This document shows positions 16,853 through 25,581 of a stretch of 64,000 nt of DNA, piece after piece (the first letter of the stretch is position 1; every line of letters begins with the position of its first letter). This stretch comes from Blautia sp. GTDB lineage: Bacteria > Bacillota > Clostridia > Lachnospirales > Lachnospiraceae. The position numbers and the translations under genes are program-made. The stretch spans positions 1-64,000 of the forward strand of contig JAFVGK010000163.1 of the NCBI GenBank assembly GCA_017475035.1, written 5' to 3'. A model generated the notes under the pieces. It worked only from the letters and a program-made list of their open reading frames with translations, had not been told where the DNA came from and made no database searches.

Positions 16853-17878
16853 GTGAAACAACTGACCCTGGGAAAAACCGGCATCACAGTGCCGAAAAAT
16901 GCGTTCGGCGCATTACCCGTTCAACGAGTGGACATGGAGACAGCCGTAAAGCTTCTGCGCCATGCCTGTGATGGCGGAATGCGCTACTTTGATACGGCCA
17001 GAGATTACTCCGACAGTGAAGAAAAGCTGGGTGAAGCCTTTGATGGAATGAGAGACAGACTCTACATTGCCACAAAGACACACGCAAAGACACCCGAAGG
17101 CTTTTGGAAGGATCTGGAGACCTCCCTGCGAAATCTGAGGACAGATTATATCGATGTATATCAGTTCCATTGCGCGGATCAATGCTACAAGCCTGATGAC
17201 GGAACCGGAATGTATGAATGCATGTTAAAGGCAAAAGAGCAAGGAAAGATCAGACACATCGGTATCACGGCCCACAAACTTCAGGTTGCCTTTGACAGTG
17301 TCGAAAGCGGCCTTTATGAGACCCTGCAGTTCCCGTTCTCCTACCTTTCTTCAGAGAAAGAGATTCGCCTGACAAAAGCCTGCCGGGATGCGGAAGTAGG
17401 ATTTATCGCAATGAAAGGTCTGGCCGGAGGCCTGATCACCCGGTCGGAAGTCGCGATGGCATTTATGATGCAGTATGACAACGTATTGCCGATCTGGGGC
17501 GTACAGCGCATGAAAGAGCTGGAGGAATGGCTTTCCTATATGGATGAGACTCCTTCGATGACGCCGGAGATTGCCTCATACATCGAGAAAGAGAAAGCTG
17601 AACTGTCCGGAGAATTCTGCCGTGGCTGCGGCTACTGCATGCCCTGCCCTGCCGGCATCGAGATCAATAACTGCGCGAGGATGTCCCTGATGCTGCGGCG
17701 CGCCCCGTCTAAGGCATGGCTTACCCCTGCCTGGCAGGAAAAAATGAAAAAAATTGAAGGCTGCCTGAACTGCCGTAAATGTACAAAAGCATGTCCCTAT
17801 GAGCTTTCGACGCCGGAGCTTCTGAAAAAGAACTACGAGGATTATAAGAGAGTACTTGCCGGAGAAGTATCAGTATAA
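16853..17878 (+). CDS. Aldo/keto reductase with C-terminal 4Fe-4S clusters
   Basis: The 341-residue protein has an aldo/keto reductase barrel with the catalytic tetrad D47, Y52, K75 and H106 (FDTARDYSDSE, ATKTH, YQFHCAD). A C-terminal ferredoxin-like domain follows, with cysteines at 256, 259, 262, 265 and 274, then 304, 307, 310 and 314 in CLNCRKCTKACPY. It probably reduces a carbonyl compound using electrons that pass through the clusters; the substrate is unknown. The GTG at 16853 after GGGAGGAAAAAG is preferred, because upstream in-frame codons precede the promoter or lack a ribosome-binding site. The gene is followed closely by an ECF transporter. Confidence 0.9.
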   Translation: MKQLTLGKTGITVPKNAFGALPVQRVDMETAVKLLRHACDGGMRYFDTARDYSDSEEKLGEAFDGMRDRLYIATKTHAKTPEGFWKDLETSLRNLRTDYIDVYQFHCADQCYKPDDGTGMYECMLKAKEQGKIRHIGITAHKLQVAFDSVESGLYETLQFPFSYLSSEKEIRLTKACRDAEVGFIAMKGLAGGLITRSEVAMAFMMQYDNVLPIWGVQRMKELEEWLSYMDETPSMTPEIASYIEKEKAELSGEFCRGCGYCMPCPAGIEINNCARMSLMLRRAPSKAWLTPAWQEKMKKIEGCLNCRKCTKACPYELSTPELLKKNYEDYKRVLAGEVSV

Positions 17879-17903
17879 AACTGTATTTTAAGAGGAGAAA
17901 AGT

Positions 17904-18452
17904 ATGAAACTGTCAGTAAAAACAATTGTAGCGATCGGTATCGGCGCCGCTCTGTTTTTTGTCTGCGGGCGGTTTATCTCGATTCCAAGCCCTGTGCCGA
18001 ATACAACCATTACGATCCAATATGGTATTCTTGCATTTATGGCTGCTCTGTTTGGACCGGCAGCCGGCGTATTGATCGGGTTGATCGGTCACGCCCTGAT
18101 AGATTTTTCCTATGGCTGGGGAATCTGGTGGAGCTGGGTGATCGCTTCCGGTGTGTTCGGTCTCCTGGTCGGCTTTCTGACAATGAAGCTCGGACTGGAA
18201 GACGGTGTGTTTGCCAGAAGAGAACTCATCCGCTTTAATGGTTCCCAGATCGTCAGCCATTGTCTGTGCTGGGGACTGCTCGCTCCTGCCCTGGATATCT
18301 GGATGTATCAGGAGCCTGCCAATAAGGTATTTCTTCAGGGGTTGATCTCCGGTGTCTCGAACTGTGTGACCACAGCAATAATAGGAAGCGCTCTTTGTCT
18401 GGCATATGCGGCCTCCAGGCCAAAGAAAGGTTCCCTAAAGAAAGAAATGTAA
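17904..18452 (+). CDS. ECF transporter S component, UPF0397-like
   Basis: The 182-residue protein has about five or six membrane segments (AIGIGAALFFVCGRF, YGILAFMAALFGPAAGVLIG, IWWSWVIASGVFGLLVGFL) and the UPF0397 pattern of a substrate-binding subunit for energy-coupling-factor importers. It would pair with the fused ATPase at 18566 and the T subunit at 20350. An AAGAGGAGAAAAGT leader supports the ATG. Substrate is not determined by sequence; the neighbouring chelatase and FecCD genes hint at a tetrapyrrole-related cofactor, but other vitamins are possible. Confidence 0.85.
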   Translation: MKLSVKTIVAIGIGAALFFVCGRFISIPSPVPNTTITIQYGILAFMAALFGPAAGVLIGLIGHALIDFSYGWGIWWSWVIASGVFGLLVGFLTMKLGLEDGVFARRELIRFNGSQIVSHCLCWGLLAPALDIWMYQEPANKVFLQGLISGVSNCVTTAIIGSALCLAYAASRPKKGSLKKEM

Positions 18453-18465
18453 AAAATCGGTGATC

Positions 18466-18525
18466 AAAAGCATCCCTTTAGGAATCTGCGAAGACAGACA
18501 GTATCCCATTGGGGTGCTTTTTGAT
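18466..18525 (+). terminator. Hairpin between ECF S and A genes, possible attenuator
   Basis: AAAAGCATCCC (18466-18476) pairs with GGGGTGCTTTT (18511-18521), 11 pairs including one G-U, around a 34-base loop and ending in a T run. It could partially terminate transcription, or stabilise the upstream message, so that S and A/T components are made in different amounts. Confidence 0.55.
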
Positions 18526-18565
18526 GCATGGCACATTGGTTTAGGCTGTATGGATTGTAAGAATA

Positions 18566-20353
18566 ATGAAAAAACCAATTATCGAATTTCATGATTTTTC
18601 CTGGCAATATCTTGCACAATCGGAACCGACTCTTCATAATCTGAATTTCACGATCCGGGAAGGAGAGAAGATTCTGATTGCCGGTCCGTCAGGCTGCGGG
18701 AAATCGACGATGGCGCATGTGATCAATGGGTTGATTCCTTTTTCATACCGGGGAGAGATGAAGGGAGAAGTTCGGATCTGCGGAAAAAAAACATCGGAAT
18801 TAAGCCTTTTTGATATTTCCCATATGGTTGGTACCGTTCTGCAGGATTCTGACGCACAGTTTGTGGGACTGACGGTAGCGGAGGATATCGCCTTTGCTTT
18901 GGAAAATGAAAATGTGCCGGCAAAAGACCTTTTTCCGAGGGTACGGCATGCTGCCGAGGAGGTCGGAGTGGAGGGAGTGCTTCATCACGCGCCCAGCGAG
19001 ATATCCGGAGGACAGAAGCAGAGAGTCTCGCTTGCAGGTGTACTGGCGGAGAATGTTCCGATTTTGCTTTTTGATGAACCATTGGCGAATCTTGATCCGG
19101 AAACAGGGAAACAGGCTGTTAAAATGATCGATGAGATTCAAAAAAAGAGATCCGTCACGGTCATTATCATTGAGCATCGGATTGAAGATGTCCTGTACAG
19201 AGATGTGGATCGTATTCTTCTGCTGCAGGAAGGCAGACTGCAGGCCGATCTTTCTCCGGATAAACTTTTGTCATCAGATCTGTTGTTGTCTGCGGGGATC
19301 CGGGAGCCTCTTTATATTGCCGCATTAAAACAGGCAGGGGTTTCGATCCATGCTGACATGCATCCACGCAGTATGGAGACAATCATTCTCTCGGAAACGG
19401 ATAAGGAAAAAGTGCGTTCATGGTTTTTTTCTTTTGTGGAACAAAAAGATGCTGCTCCGTCGGAAGAACTGCTGGAATGCCGGGATGTCTGTTTTGCTTA
19501 TGAAAAAGGAACACAGGCTTTGCAGGGGATTACGCTGACGATCCGACGAGGCGAGATGCTTGCGGTTGTGGGAACAAATGGCGCCGGAAAGAGTACATTT
19601 GCCAAAGTGATCTGTGGGTTTGAACGACAGCAGGAAGGTACTCTTTTCATGACCCGCAGAAACGGAGAAAAGGTTTCCCTGATGGATCTTTCCGTGAAAG
19701 AGAGGGCGGAAGAGATCGGCTATGTGATGCAGAATCCGAATCAGATGATTTCCCGGGTCGTTGTTTTTGACGAAACCGCGTTGGGGCTTCGTGTAAGACG
19801 AGAGGCTGCGAAACGTGCACAGAAAGAGGGAAAGCTTTCCGAAACCATGAAGGAATATCTCTCATTGGAAGACGAGGAGATCAAAAGGCGCACAGAAGAC
19901 GCGTTGAGGATCTGCGGACTCTATGAGATGCGGAACTGGCCGGTCAGCGCCTTGAGTTATGGACAGAAAAAAAGAGTTACGATCGCGTCTATCCTGGTAT
20001 TGGATCCGGAAATGATTATACTGGACGAACCGACAGCGGGACAGGATTATCGTCATTATACGGAAATCATGGATTTTCTGGGAAAGATAAACAACAGCGG
20101 GAAAACCATTGTGATGGTTACGCATGATATGCATCTGATGCTGGAATATTGTACCAGGGCGTTTGTTTTTTCAGAAGGACATCTGCTCCGGGACGATGCT
20201 CCCGAGATCATACTTACCGACCCTGATGTGGTGAGAAAAGCTTCTTTGAGACGGACATCTCTTTATGATCTTTCCATAATGTGCGGGATCGACGATGCCG
20301 CAGGCTTTGTACGGGTTTTTGTTCAAAAGGAGCAGGAAAAGAGAGTGCCATGA
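18566..20353 (+). CDS. ECF transporter ATPase with two fused ABC domains
   Basis: The 595-residue protein carries two complete ABC ATPases in tandem, equivalent to EcfA1 and EcfA2. The first has Walker A GPSGCGKST, signature ISGGQKQR and Walker B LLFDEPLANLD; the second has GTNGAGKST, LSYGQKKR and MIILDEPTAGQD. It powers uptake through the T subunit encoded next, whose ATG overlaps its stop codon. It acts at the inner face of the membrane. Fused forms of this kind are known for YkoD-type systems. Confidence 0.92.
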   Translation: MKKPIIEFHDFSWQYLAQSEPTLHNLNFTIREGEKILIAGPSGCGKSTMAHVINGLIPFSYRGEMKGEVRICGKKTSELSLFDISHMVGTVLQDSDAQFVGLTVAEDIAFALENENVPAKDLFPRVRHAAEEVGVEGVLHHAPSEISGGQKQRVSLAGVLAENVPILLFDEPLANLDPETGKQAVKMIDEIQKKRSVTVIIIEHRIEDVLYRDVDRILLLQEGRLQADLSPDKLLSSDLLLSAGIREPLYIAALKQAGVSIHADMHPRSMETIILSETDKEKVRSWFFSFVEQKDAAPSEELLECRDVCFAYEKGTQALQGITLTIRRGEMLAVVGTNGAGKSTFAKVICGFERQQEGTLFMTRRNGEKVSLMDLSVKERAEEIGYVMQNPNQMISRVVVFDETALGLRVRREAAKRAQKEGKLSETMKEYLSLEDEEIKRRTEDALRICGLYEMRNWPVSALSYGQKKRVTIASILVLDPEMIILDEPTAGQDYRHYTEIMDFLGKINNSGKTIVMVTHDMHLMLEYCTRAFVFSEGHLLRDDAPEIILTDPDVVRKASLRRTSLYDLSIMCGIDDAAGFVRVFVQKEQEKRVP

Positions 20354-21177
20354 CGAATCTGTTCAATTATATAGAACGCTCATCTCCGATTCACCGGCTG
20401 ACAGGTGCGACAAAGCTTATCTGCCTTTTGCTTTGGACATTTGCGGCTATGATCACCTATGATACGAGACTGCTGGCACTGCTTTTCATCGGAGCGCTGG
20501 TATTGTTTAAGCTTTCCGGAATACGTCCGGGAGAAATAAAGTTCATGCTGTATGCGACATTTGCATTCTGCCTGCTGAATAATATCACGATTTTTATGCT
20601 TTCACCGCAGCATGGCGTGGATATTTATGGATCAAAAACGATTCTTTTTTCTCTGGGGGGACCTTATGTTGTTACGGCTCAGCAGCTGTTTTATCATTTA
20701 AATCTTTTTTTGAAATATCTTGGCACGATTCCGCTGGTCATCCTGTTTGTCTGTACGACCAATCCCAGTGAATTTGCCGCTTCCTTAAACAGGATCGGAG
20801 TAAACTACAAAATAGCCTATTCGGTAGCCCTGGCTTTGCGTTATATTCCGGACATTCAGAGAGAATTCCACGATATTTCCCTGTCGCAGCAGGCAAGAGG
20901 GATCGAGATGTCAAAAAAGGAGACTTTGATCAAGCGCCTGCAGGCTGCTTCCGGGATTCTGATTCCCCTGATCATGTCCTCCATGGATCATATTACCGTG
21001 ATATCCAACGCAATGGAGCTCCGCGGTTTTGGGAAGGAAAAGAAACGTACCTGGTATATGGGAAAACGGTACGAAACATCGGATTATATATGTATAGCCA
21101 TCTGTATTGCATTGCTTGGGTTTACAATGTGGCTTCTCTATTCTGCGGGAACCAGGTTTTACAATCCTTTTTTATAA
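20350..21177 (+). CDS. ECF transporter T component
   Basis: The 275-residue membrane protein has the features of EcfT: about five membrane segments in the N-terminal and middle parts, and the cytoplasmic helices with the motif SQQARGIEM near residue 177 plus MELRGFG, which contact the two ATPase domains. The start is the ATG at 20350, which overlaps the previous stop (ATGA), so translation is coupled. An upstream in-frame extension lies inside the ATPase gene and is not used. Confidence 0.92.
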   Translation: MTNLFNYIERSSPIHRLTGATKLICLLLWTFAAMITYDTRLLALLFIGALVLFKLSGIRPGEIKFMLYATFAFCLLNNITIFMLSPQHGVDIYGSKTILFSLGGPYVVTAQQLFYHLNLFLKYLGTIPLVILFVCTTNPSEFAASLNRIGVNYKIAYSVALALRYIPDIQREFHDISLSQQARGIEMSKKETLIKRLQAASGILIPLIMSSMDHITVISNAMELRGFGKEKKRTWYMGKRYETSDYICIAICIALLGFTMWLLYSAGTRFYNPFL

Positions 21178-21180
21178 TGT

Positions 21181-21303
21181 GATTCAGGCGCCAAAAGGTC
21201 ATGTTTAAAGGAGACATATTCTGTCCCGGAGCGTGAAGCGCGACAGGCAGAAAAATAGTCATCCGGACGATATATCGGTTTACAATTAACATTGTAAGAG
21301 GAG
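21181..21303 (+). repeat. Composite of GATTCAGG fragment and variant leader repeat
   Basis: GATTCAGGCGCCAAAAGGTC (21181-21200) is the head of the palindromic family. It runs into AAAGGAGACATATTCTGTCC, a GGAGCGTGAAGCGCGACAGG stem, ATAGTCATCCGGACGATATA and finally AAGAGGAG, a variant leader repeat ending in a ribosome-binding site. The two families meet head to tail here. Confidence 0.65.
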
Positions 21304-21307
21304 AAAT

Positions 21308-21385
21308 ATGCCGTGTACGATGGATGATCAATTCGGCGCGGTAAACAGAAGAAAGAGATTTTTCAGCATAGAAAATGGAAGATAA
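21308..21385 (+). CDS. Possible 25-residue leader peptide
   Basis: An ATG lies at ideal distance (AAGAGGAGAAAT) from the ribosome-binding site at the end of the leader repeat. The frame MPCTMDDQFGAVNRRKRFFS and five more residues runs to TAA at 21383-21385 and overlaps the start of the sigma-like gene at 21375 in a different frame. The next gene has only a weak ribosome-binding site, so coupled translation is plausible. No conservation evidence is available to me. Confidence 0.4.
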   Translation: MPCTMDDQFGAVNRRKRFFSIENGR

Positions 21386-22112
21386 GAGTATAACAGACGA
21401 TTTTCAAAAGATAAAAGAGCGTTTACAGCAGCTGCTCCTTCTCGCAAAGGAGCAGAACATGAGCCTCAGGGGGGAGCAGCTTCGGGAGGCATTCAAAGAC
21501 ATGCCGCTGGATGCGGAACAACTGTCGGCTTTGATTGTGTCTCTGCAGAAAAACGCCATCAGGGTAGAGTCGATGCTGCCTCCGACGGAACAGGACCAGA
21601 GCGCCCGGATTGACCCGGACCTATGTGCGCGGCATGAGCAGCAGTCTGGGACTCCTGTGTCGCTGACCTCCCGGGAGGAGGCATTTGTCAGGGAATATCT
21701 GTCGAACCTTCGCCGGTCAGCCGAAAGGGAAAATACAATGCTTTCTTCCTGGCTGGTTCGTGCGGCAGAGCTTGCGGTTTCCATGAATTGCGAAGAGCTG
21801 CCCATCCAGGACCTTTTGTCAGAAGCCAGTGTGGCGATCCTGACGATTCTCAGTGAGAATGATCCTGATCTGATCGGAGAGAAACAGATCCTATCCATGC
21901 TGAGAACTGCCCTGAACGATTCCATTCAAAGCCAGATCAGTGTCAAAGAATCAGATCAGGCATTGGTTCAGAAGGTTGCAAAACTGGAAGAAGCAGTGCG
22001 GGAGGTGAATGACGGAGAGGGAGAGAATTTTTCGATAGCGGAGCTGGCGGTCCTGCTCGATATGGATGCAGAGGAAATCCACAGAATATTGAAATTGACA
22101 GGGGATGAATGA
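21375..22112 (+). CDS. Degenerate sigma-70-like protein
   Basis: The 245-residue cytoplasmic protein is reminiscent of primary sigma factors without a full promoter-binding core. Residues ~13-60 resemble the region 1.1 fold (LLLLAKEQNMSLRGEQLREA then DMPLDAEQLSALI). Residues ~105-195 look like regions 1.2/2 (EAFVREYLSNLRRSAE, ELPIQDLLSEASVAILTIL), and the C terminus (NFSIAELAVLLDMDAEEIHR) looks like region 3. A canonical region 4 is absent. It sits between the ECF and FecCD importers, with its stop overlapping the next start, so it may regulate them. Family assignment is tentative. Confidence 0.6.
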   Translation: MEDKSITDDFQKIKERLQQLLLLAKEQNMSLRGEQLREAFKDMPLDAEQLSALIVSLQKNAIRVESMLPPTEQDQSARIDPDLCARHEQQSGTPVSLTSREEAFVREYLSNLRRSAERENTMLSSWLVRAAELAVSMNCEELPIQDLLSEASVAILTILSENDPDLIGEKQILSMLRTALNDSIQSQISVKESDQALVQKVAKLEEAVREVNDGEGENFSIAELAVLLDMDAEEIHRILKLTGDE

Positions 22113-23185
22113 GATTGAAGAATAAGAAAGAAGAGGCGTCCGTCAGCTTTCGCGAAGAAACGATGCAAAGACGCGGACGATATGTCCTGGTTTTTTTCTT
22201 TCTTTTGTCTGCGCTGTGTGTCATGGCAATTCTGAATCTTTATATCGGCAGCGTTTCGATCTCGGCCGGGGATTTGCTTCGGGTTTTACTGCTGCGGGAA
22301 GAGACGGATGGGTATTATGCGATTATCTGGAAGATCCGTTTTCCCCGTATGCTGATGGCAGGGATGCTCGGCGGCGCCCTTTCGGTATCCGGCTTTCTGC
22401 TTCAGACTTTTTTCCACAACCCTATTGCCGGACCTTATGTCCTGGGTATTTCCTCCGGGGCCAAAATGGCGGTTGCCCTGACCATGGTACTTTATCTGCG
22501 GCATTTTTCTTCCGTATCTTCCTGTACATTGGTTGCGGCGGCTTTTGCGGGATCTTTAATCAGCGTGGGCTTTATTCTCTTATTCAGCCGGAAAACCCGG
22601 AATATGGCTTCTCTTTTGGTTGCCGGGATTATGATGGGCTATATCTGCTCAGCCGTGACGGATTTTGTGGTCACTTTTGCGGAGGATGCGGATATTGTCA
22701 ATCTGCACGGCTGGTCGTTAGGCAGTTTTTCCGGTATGAACTGGAATCATGTGAAGGTCTGTGTGTGGATTGTCGGGATCAGCGTCGGATTTGTATTTTG
22801 CATGTCCAAGCCGATCAGCGCTTACCAGCTTGGAGAAACCTATGCCAGGAGCGTTGGCGTGAACATTCCGCTGTTCCGGATTTTCCTGATTTTGATGTCC
22901 AGTATCCTTTCGGCTTGCGTTACGGCTTTTGCCGGAGCTGTTTCTTTCGTTGGAATCGCTGTTCCTCATCTGATGAAAAGAGGGCTGGAAACGGAAAAAC
23001 CGTTGATAGTGATACCGGCTGCCTTTTTGGGCGGAGCTTTGTTTTGCATGGCCTGTGATCTGATTGCCCGGACTGTGTTTTCACCGATGGAACTGAGCAT
23101 CAGTACGGTGACTTCGATTCTGGGAGCGCCGGTGGTGATCGCCATGATGCTTGGAAGGATTCATAGATCGGGATCAGGAGGATAA
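22109..23185 (+). CDS. FecCD/BtuC-family ABC transporter permease
   Basis: The 358-residue protein has about nine or ten membrane segments and the family motifs KIRFPRMLMAGMLGGALSVS, NPIAGPYVLGISSGA and FVGIAVPHLMKR. These permeases import iron-siderophore, haem or cobalamin. The ATG overlaps the stop of the sigma-like gene and the ATPase gene follows within five bases. No dedicated substrate-binding protein is encoded next to it; the exported proteins at 24389 and 25582 are candidates for that role. Confidence 0.9.
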   Translation: MRLKNKKEEASVSFREETMQRRGRYVLVFFFLLSALCVMAILNLYIGSVSISAGDLLRVLLLREETDGYYAIIWKIRFPRMLMAGMLGGALSVSGFLLQTFFHNPIAGPYVLGISSGAKMAVALTMVLYLRHFSSVSSCTLVAAAFAGSLISVGFILLFSRKTRNMASLLVAGIMMGYICSAVTDFVVTFAEDADIVNLHGWSLGSFSGMNWNHVKVCVWIVGISVGFVFCMSKPISAYQLGETYARSVGVNIPLFRIFLILMSSILSACVTAFAGAVSFVGIAVPHLMKRGLETEKPLIVIPAAFLGGALFCMACDLIARTVFSPMELSISTVTSILGAPVVIAMMLGRIHRSGSGG

Positions 23186-23189
23186 GCAG

Positions 23190-24386
23190 ATGGGCGAGGG
23201 ATACCTGCGCACAGAGGATCTGAGCGTCGGATATGACAGAAGGGCTTTGATCCGGGATATTTGCCTGGATATCCGCAAAGGCGAGATTATCGTTCTGGCG
23301 GGCCCGAACGGATCCGGAAAATCTACGATATTAAAGAGCCTTACCCGGCAGCTTTCACTCATTTCCGGATCGGTGGTGCTTGACGGAAAAGATCTTGAAC
23401 GGATGAACGGAAAGCTGTTGTCGAAAAAGCTGGCGGTTGTCCTGACACAGCAGATCCGGCCTGAGCTGATGACCTGCTTTGAGATGGTAGCCGCGGGACG
23501 TTACCCTCACACGGGATGTCTCGGGATCCTTACGGAAGAAGACCGGCAAAAGGTGGAAGAAGCGCTCAGAATTGTCCATGCCGGGGAATTGGGATCACAT
23601 TTTTTTCATGAACTGAGTGATGGGCAGAGACAGAGGATCCTGCTGGCACGGGCAATCTGCCAGGAACCGGAGATGATTGTGTTGGATGAACCGACATCTT
23701 TTCTGGATATCCGATATAAGCTGGAACTGCTATCTATTCTCAGAAGCATGTCAAGAGAAAAAAAGATTACGGTCATCTTATCCTTACATGAGATTGAGCT
23801 GGCGCAGAAGTTTGCCGACCGGGTATTGTGTGTGAAGGGTGAGACGATTTTCATGTTCGGACCGCCTGAGGAGGTGTTTGAGGAAAAACGGATCTGTGAG
23901 CTGTACGGGCTTACATCCGGGAGCTATGATCCCTTGTTTGGGAATCTGGAGCTGCCGTCGCCGCAGGGAAAGCCTGAGATTTTTGTAATTTCCGGCGCGG
24001 GGACGGGCATCCGGGTATTTCGCAGACTGCAGAGGGAGCAAAAGCCCTTTCGATGCGGAATTCTGTATACAAATGATGTTGACTATGCCCTGGCGAGGCA
24101 TCTGGCTGATCAGGTCGTCACGGAGGAACCCTTTATGGAGATTTCGGATCAGGCTGTCGCCCTGGCCATGAAAGAAATCCATGCTTCCCGCCAGGTCATA
24201 TGTACCTCTTTTCCCATCGGCAGGATGAACCGCAGAGTTCTTTCCCTGATAAAAGAAGCGGAAAAGCAAAAAAAATTAAAAATGGAGACAGATTCTGTCT
24301 TCGACAGCCAAACTGCCGAAGCGGCAAAATGGTCATCCGAAGACATGGAGTCAACGTACAAAACTTTGTTAAAAGAGGAGGAATAA
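23190..24386 (+). CDS. FecE/BtuD-family ABC ATPase with C-terminal extension
   Basis: The 398-residue protein has an ABC domain (Walker A GPNGSGKST, signature LSDGQRQR, Walker B MIVLDEPTSFLD) and an extra C-terminal domain of ~130 residues (FVISGAGTGIRVFRRL onwards) of a Rossmann-like character, seen in some cobalamin/haem-type importers. The start is the ATG at 23190 after CAGGAGGATAAGC. The last ~34 residues (ETDSVFDSQTAEAA...) are encoded by a leader repeat, so the native C terminus was probably near EAEKQKKLK. The gene ends three bases before the chelatase ATG. Confidence 0.9.
   Translation: MGEGYLRTEDLSVGYDRRALIRDICLDIRKGEIIVLAGPNGSGKSTILKSLTRQLSLISGSVVLDGKDLERMNGKLLSKKLAVVLTQQIRPELMTCFEMVAAGRYPHTGCLGILTEEDRQKVEEALRIVHAGELGSHFFHELSDGQRQRILLARAICQEPEMIVLDEPTSFLDIRYKLELLSILRSMSREKKITVILSLHEIELAQKFADRVLCVKGETIFMFGPPEEVFEEKRICELYGLTSGSYDPLFGNLELPSPQGKPEIFVISGAGTGIRVFRRLQREQKPFRCGILYTNDVDYALARHLADQVVTEEPFMEISDQAVALAMKEIHASRQVICTSFPIGRMNRRVLSLIKEAEKQKKLKMETDSVFDSQTAEAAKWSSEDMESTYKTLLKEEE
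24284..24381 (+). repeat. Leader repeat spanning the end of the ATPase gene and the chelatase ribosome-binding site
   Basis: The full-length copy starts GGAGACAGATTCTGTCTTCG, continues with the GACAGCCAAACTGCC stem and TGGTCATCCGAAGACATGGA, and ends AAGAGGAGG. It does two things at once: it extends the upstream protein in frame and supplies the Shine-Dalgarno of the gene at 24389. Its frame is the same as that of the copy inside the DUF2264 gene. Confidence 0.9.
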
Positions 24387-24388
24387 CA

Positions 24389-25342
24389 ATGAAGAACACA
24401 TCTTTAAAGCTTTTGATCGGAATGCTTTCGGCAATGGTATTCGTAAATGGCTGTCATATCGTCAGCGCAGAGGAAGAATACGAAGATACGGGCATACCGA
24501 CAGAGACGGCCCAGACGGTATATGAGCCCGGAGTGGATCCGGATGCCGTGAAGGATCAGGCGATCCTGGTTGTCTCCTTTGGCACCAGCTATAATGACAG
24601 CCGCGCTCTGACGATCCAGGCTATCGAAGATGCGATTGTTGAGAAATATCCGGAGTACGATGTGAGACGGGCGTTCACGGCTCAGATTATCATTGACAAG
24701 CTTTATGCCCGCGACGGCGTCATGATTGACAATTTTGGAGAAGCGCTGAACCGGGCGATCGACGATGGAGTGAAAACCTTAATCGTACAGCCGACTCATC
24801 TGATGGATGGTTTTGAGTACAATGATATGATGGATGAACTGGCGGGCTATGCGGATTCCTTTGACCGGATAGCCGTAGCACAGCCCTTGCTGACATCAGA
24901 CGAGGATTTTGAGGCAGTTATTGCTGCAATTACTGACCGGACTGCCGAGTTTGACGATGGCAAGACTGCGATCTGCTTTATGGGGCATGGCACCGAGGCA
25001 GAATCCAATCAGGTCTATGAAAAGATGCAGGGCGTACTGACGGCAGAAGGCCTGGCGAACTATTATATAGGTACGGTTGAGGCAGAACCGACGCTGGAGG
25101 ATGTGCTTCAGGCTGTCGGCGAAGGAGAATATACCAGGGTTGTCCTGGAACCGTTGATGGTAGTTGCGGGTGATCACGCGAATAATGATATGGCAGGCGA
25201 TGAAGAGGATTCCTGGAAATCCATATTTGAAGCTGCCGGATATGAGGTTGACTGTCAGCTGGTGGGACTCGGACAGATTCCGGCGATACGGGACATCTAT
25301 CTGGCGCATACCCAGGCCGCGATCGATTCCCTTACAGAATAA
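24389..25342 (+). CDS. Exported CbiK-like sirohydrochlorin chelatase
   Basis: The 317-residue protein resembles anaerobic cobaltochelatase CbiK, which inserts metal into sirohydrochlorin. Family landmarks are VVSFGTSYNDSR at ~62, PTHLMDGFEY, the probable metal-binding H200 in CFMGHGTEAES and H263 in VAGDHANNDMAGDEEDSW (63 residues apart, close to the spacing of the two CbiK histidines). It has an N-terminal export signal, with C22 in FVNGC as a weak lipobox, so it would act outside the membrane, as reported for periplasmic CbiK forms. It follows a FecCD/FecE importer, suggesting tetrapyrrole scavenging or a binding role. Activity is inferred. Confidence 0.85.
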   Translation: MKNTSLKLLIGMLSAMVFVNGCHIVSAEEEYEDTGIPTETAQTVYEPGVDPDAVKDQAILVVSFGTSYNDSRALTIQAIEDAIVEKYPEYDVRRAFTAQIIIDKLYARDGVMIDNFGEALNRAIDDGVKTLIVQPTHLMDGFEYNDMMDELAGYADSFDRIAVAQPLLTSDEDFEAVIAAITDRTAEFDDGKTAICFMGHGTEAESNQVYEKMQGVLTAEGLANYYIGTVEAEPTLEDVLQAVGEGEYTRVVLEPLMVVAGDHANNDMAGDEEDSWKSIFEAAGYEVDCQLVGLGQIPAIRDIYLAHTQAAIDSLTE

Positions 25343-25347
25343 TCATG

Positions 25348-25410
25348 ATGCTTCAGGCAGCAGAAGGTCATTCCAAAATGAGCGGATTCCGAGCGGCTGC
25401 AGCTGCTGCA
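25348..25410 (+). repeat. GATTCAGG-family repeat fragment
   Basis: ATGCTTCAGGCAGCAGAAGG, TCATTCCAAAATGAGCGGAT and TCCGAGCGGCTGCAGC match the composite at 15985-16140. The rest of the 240-base gap up to 25581 contains TCCCGCTGCGAAGCG, also found near 16160, and no gene. I looked for a cobalamin riboswitch here and found no convincing B12-box. Confidence 0.6.
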
Positions 25411-25581
25411 TGACGTCGGCACACTGAAGTCGTCCTTCAGGATATGTTCAGCAACGACTGTTTCTGGTTCCCGGCGGGTATCGTTTCGCAACGACCGGCC
25501 CGGAAGGCGGGACACGGAAAGCAAAACCCTGGAGCAGTCCCGCTGCGAAGCGTTATGCCTGAAAAAACAGGAAAGGAAGAT

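Noticed and set aside
25343-25581. Cobalamin riboswitch before the exported-protein gene
   Set aside because: I looked for the B12-box and surrounding helices because of the chelatase context; the sequence is mostly repeat fragments and no match was convincing.
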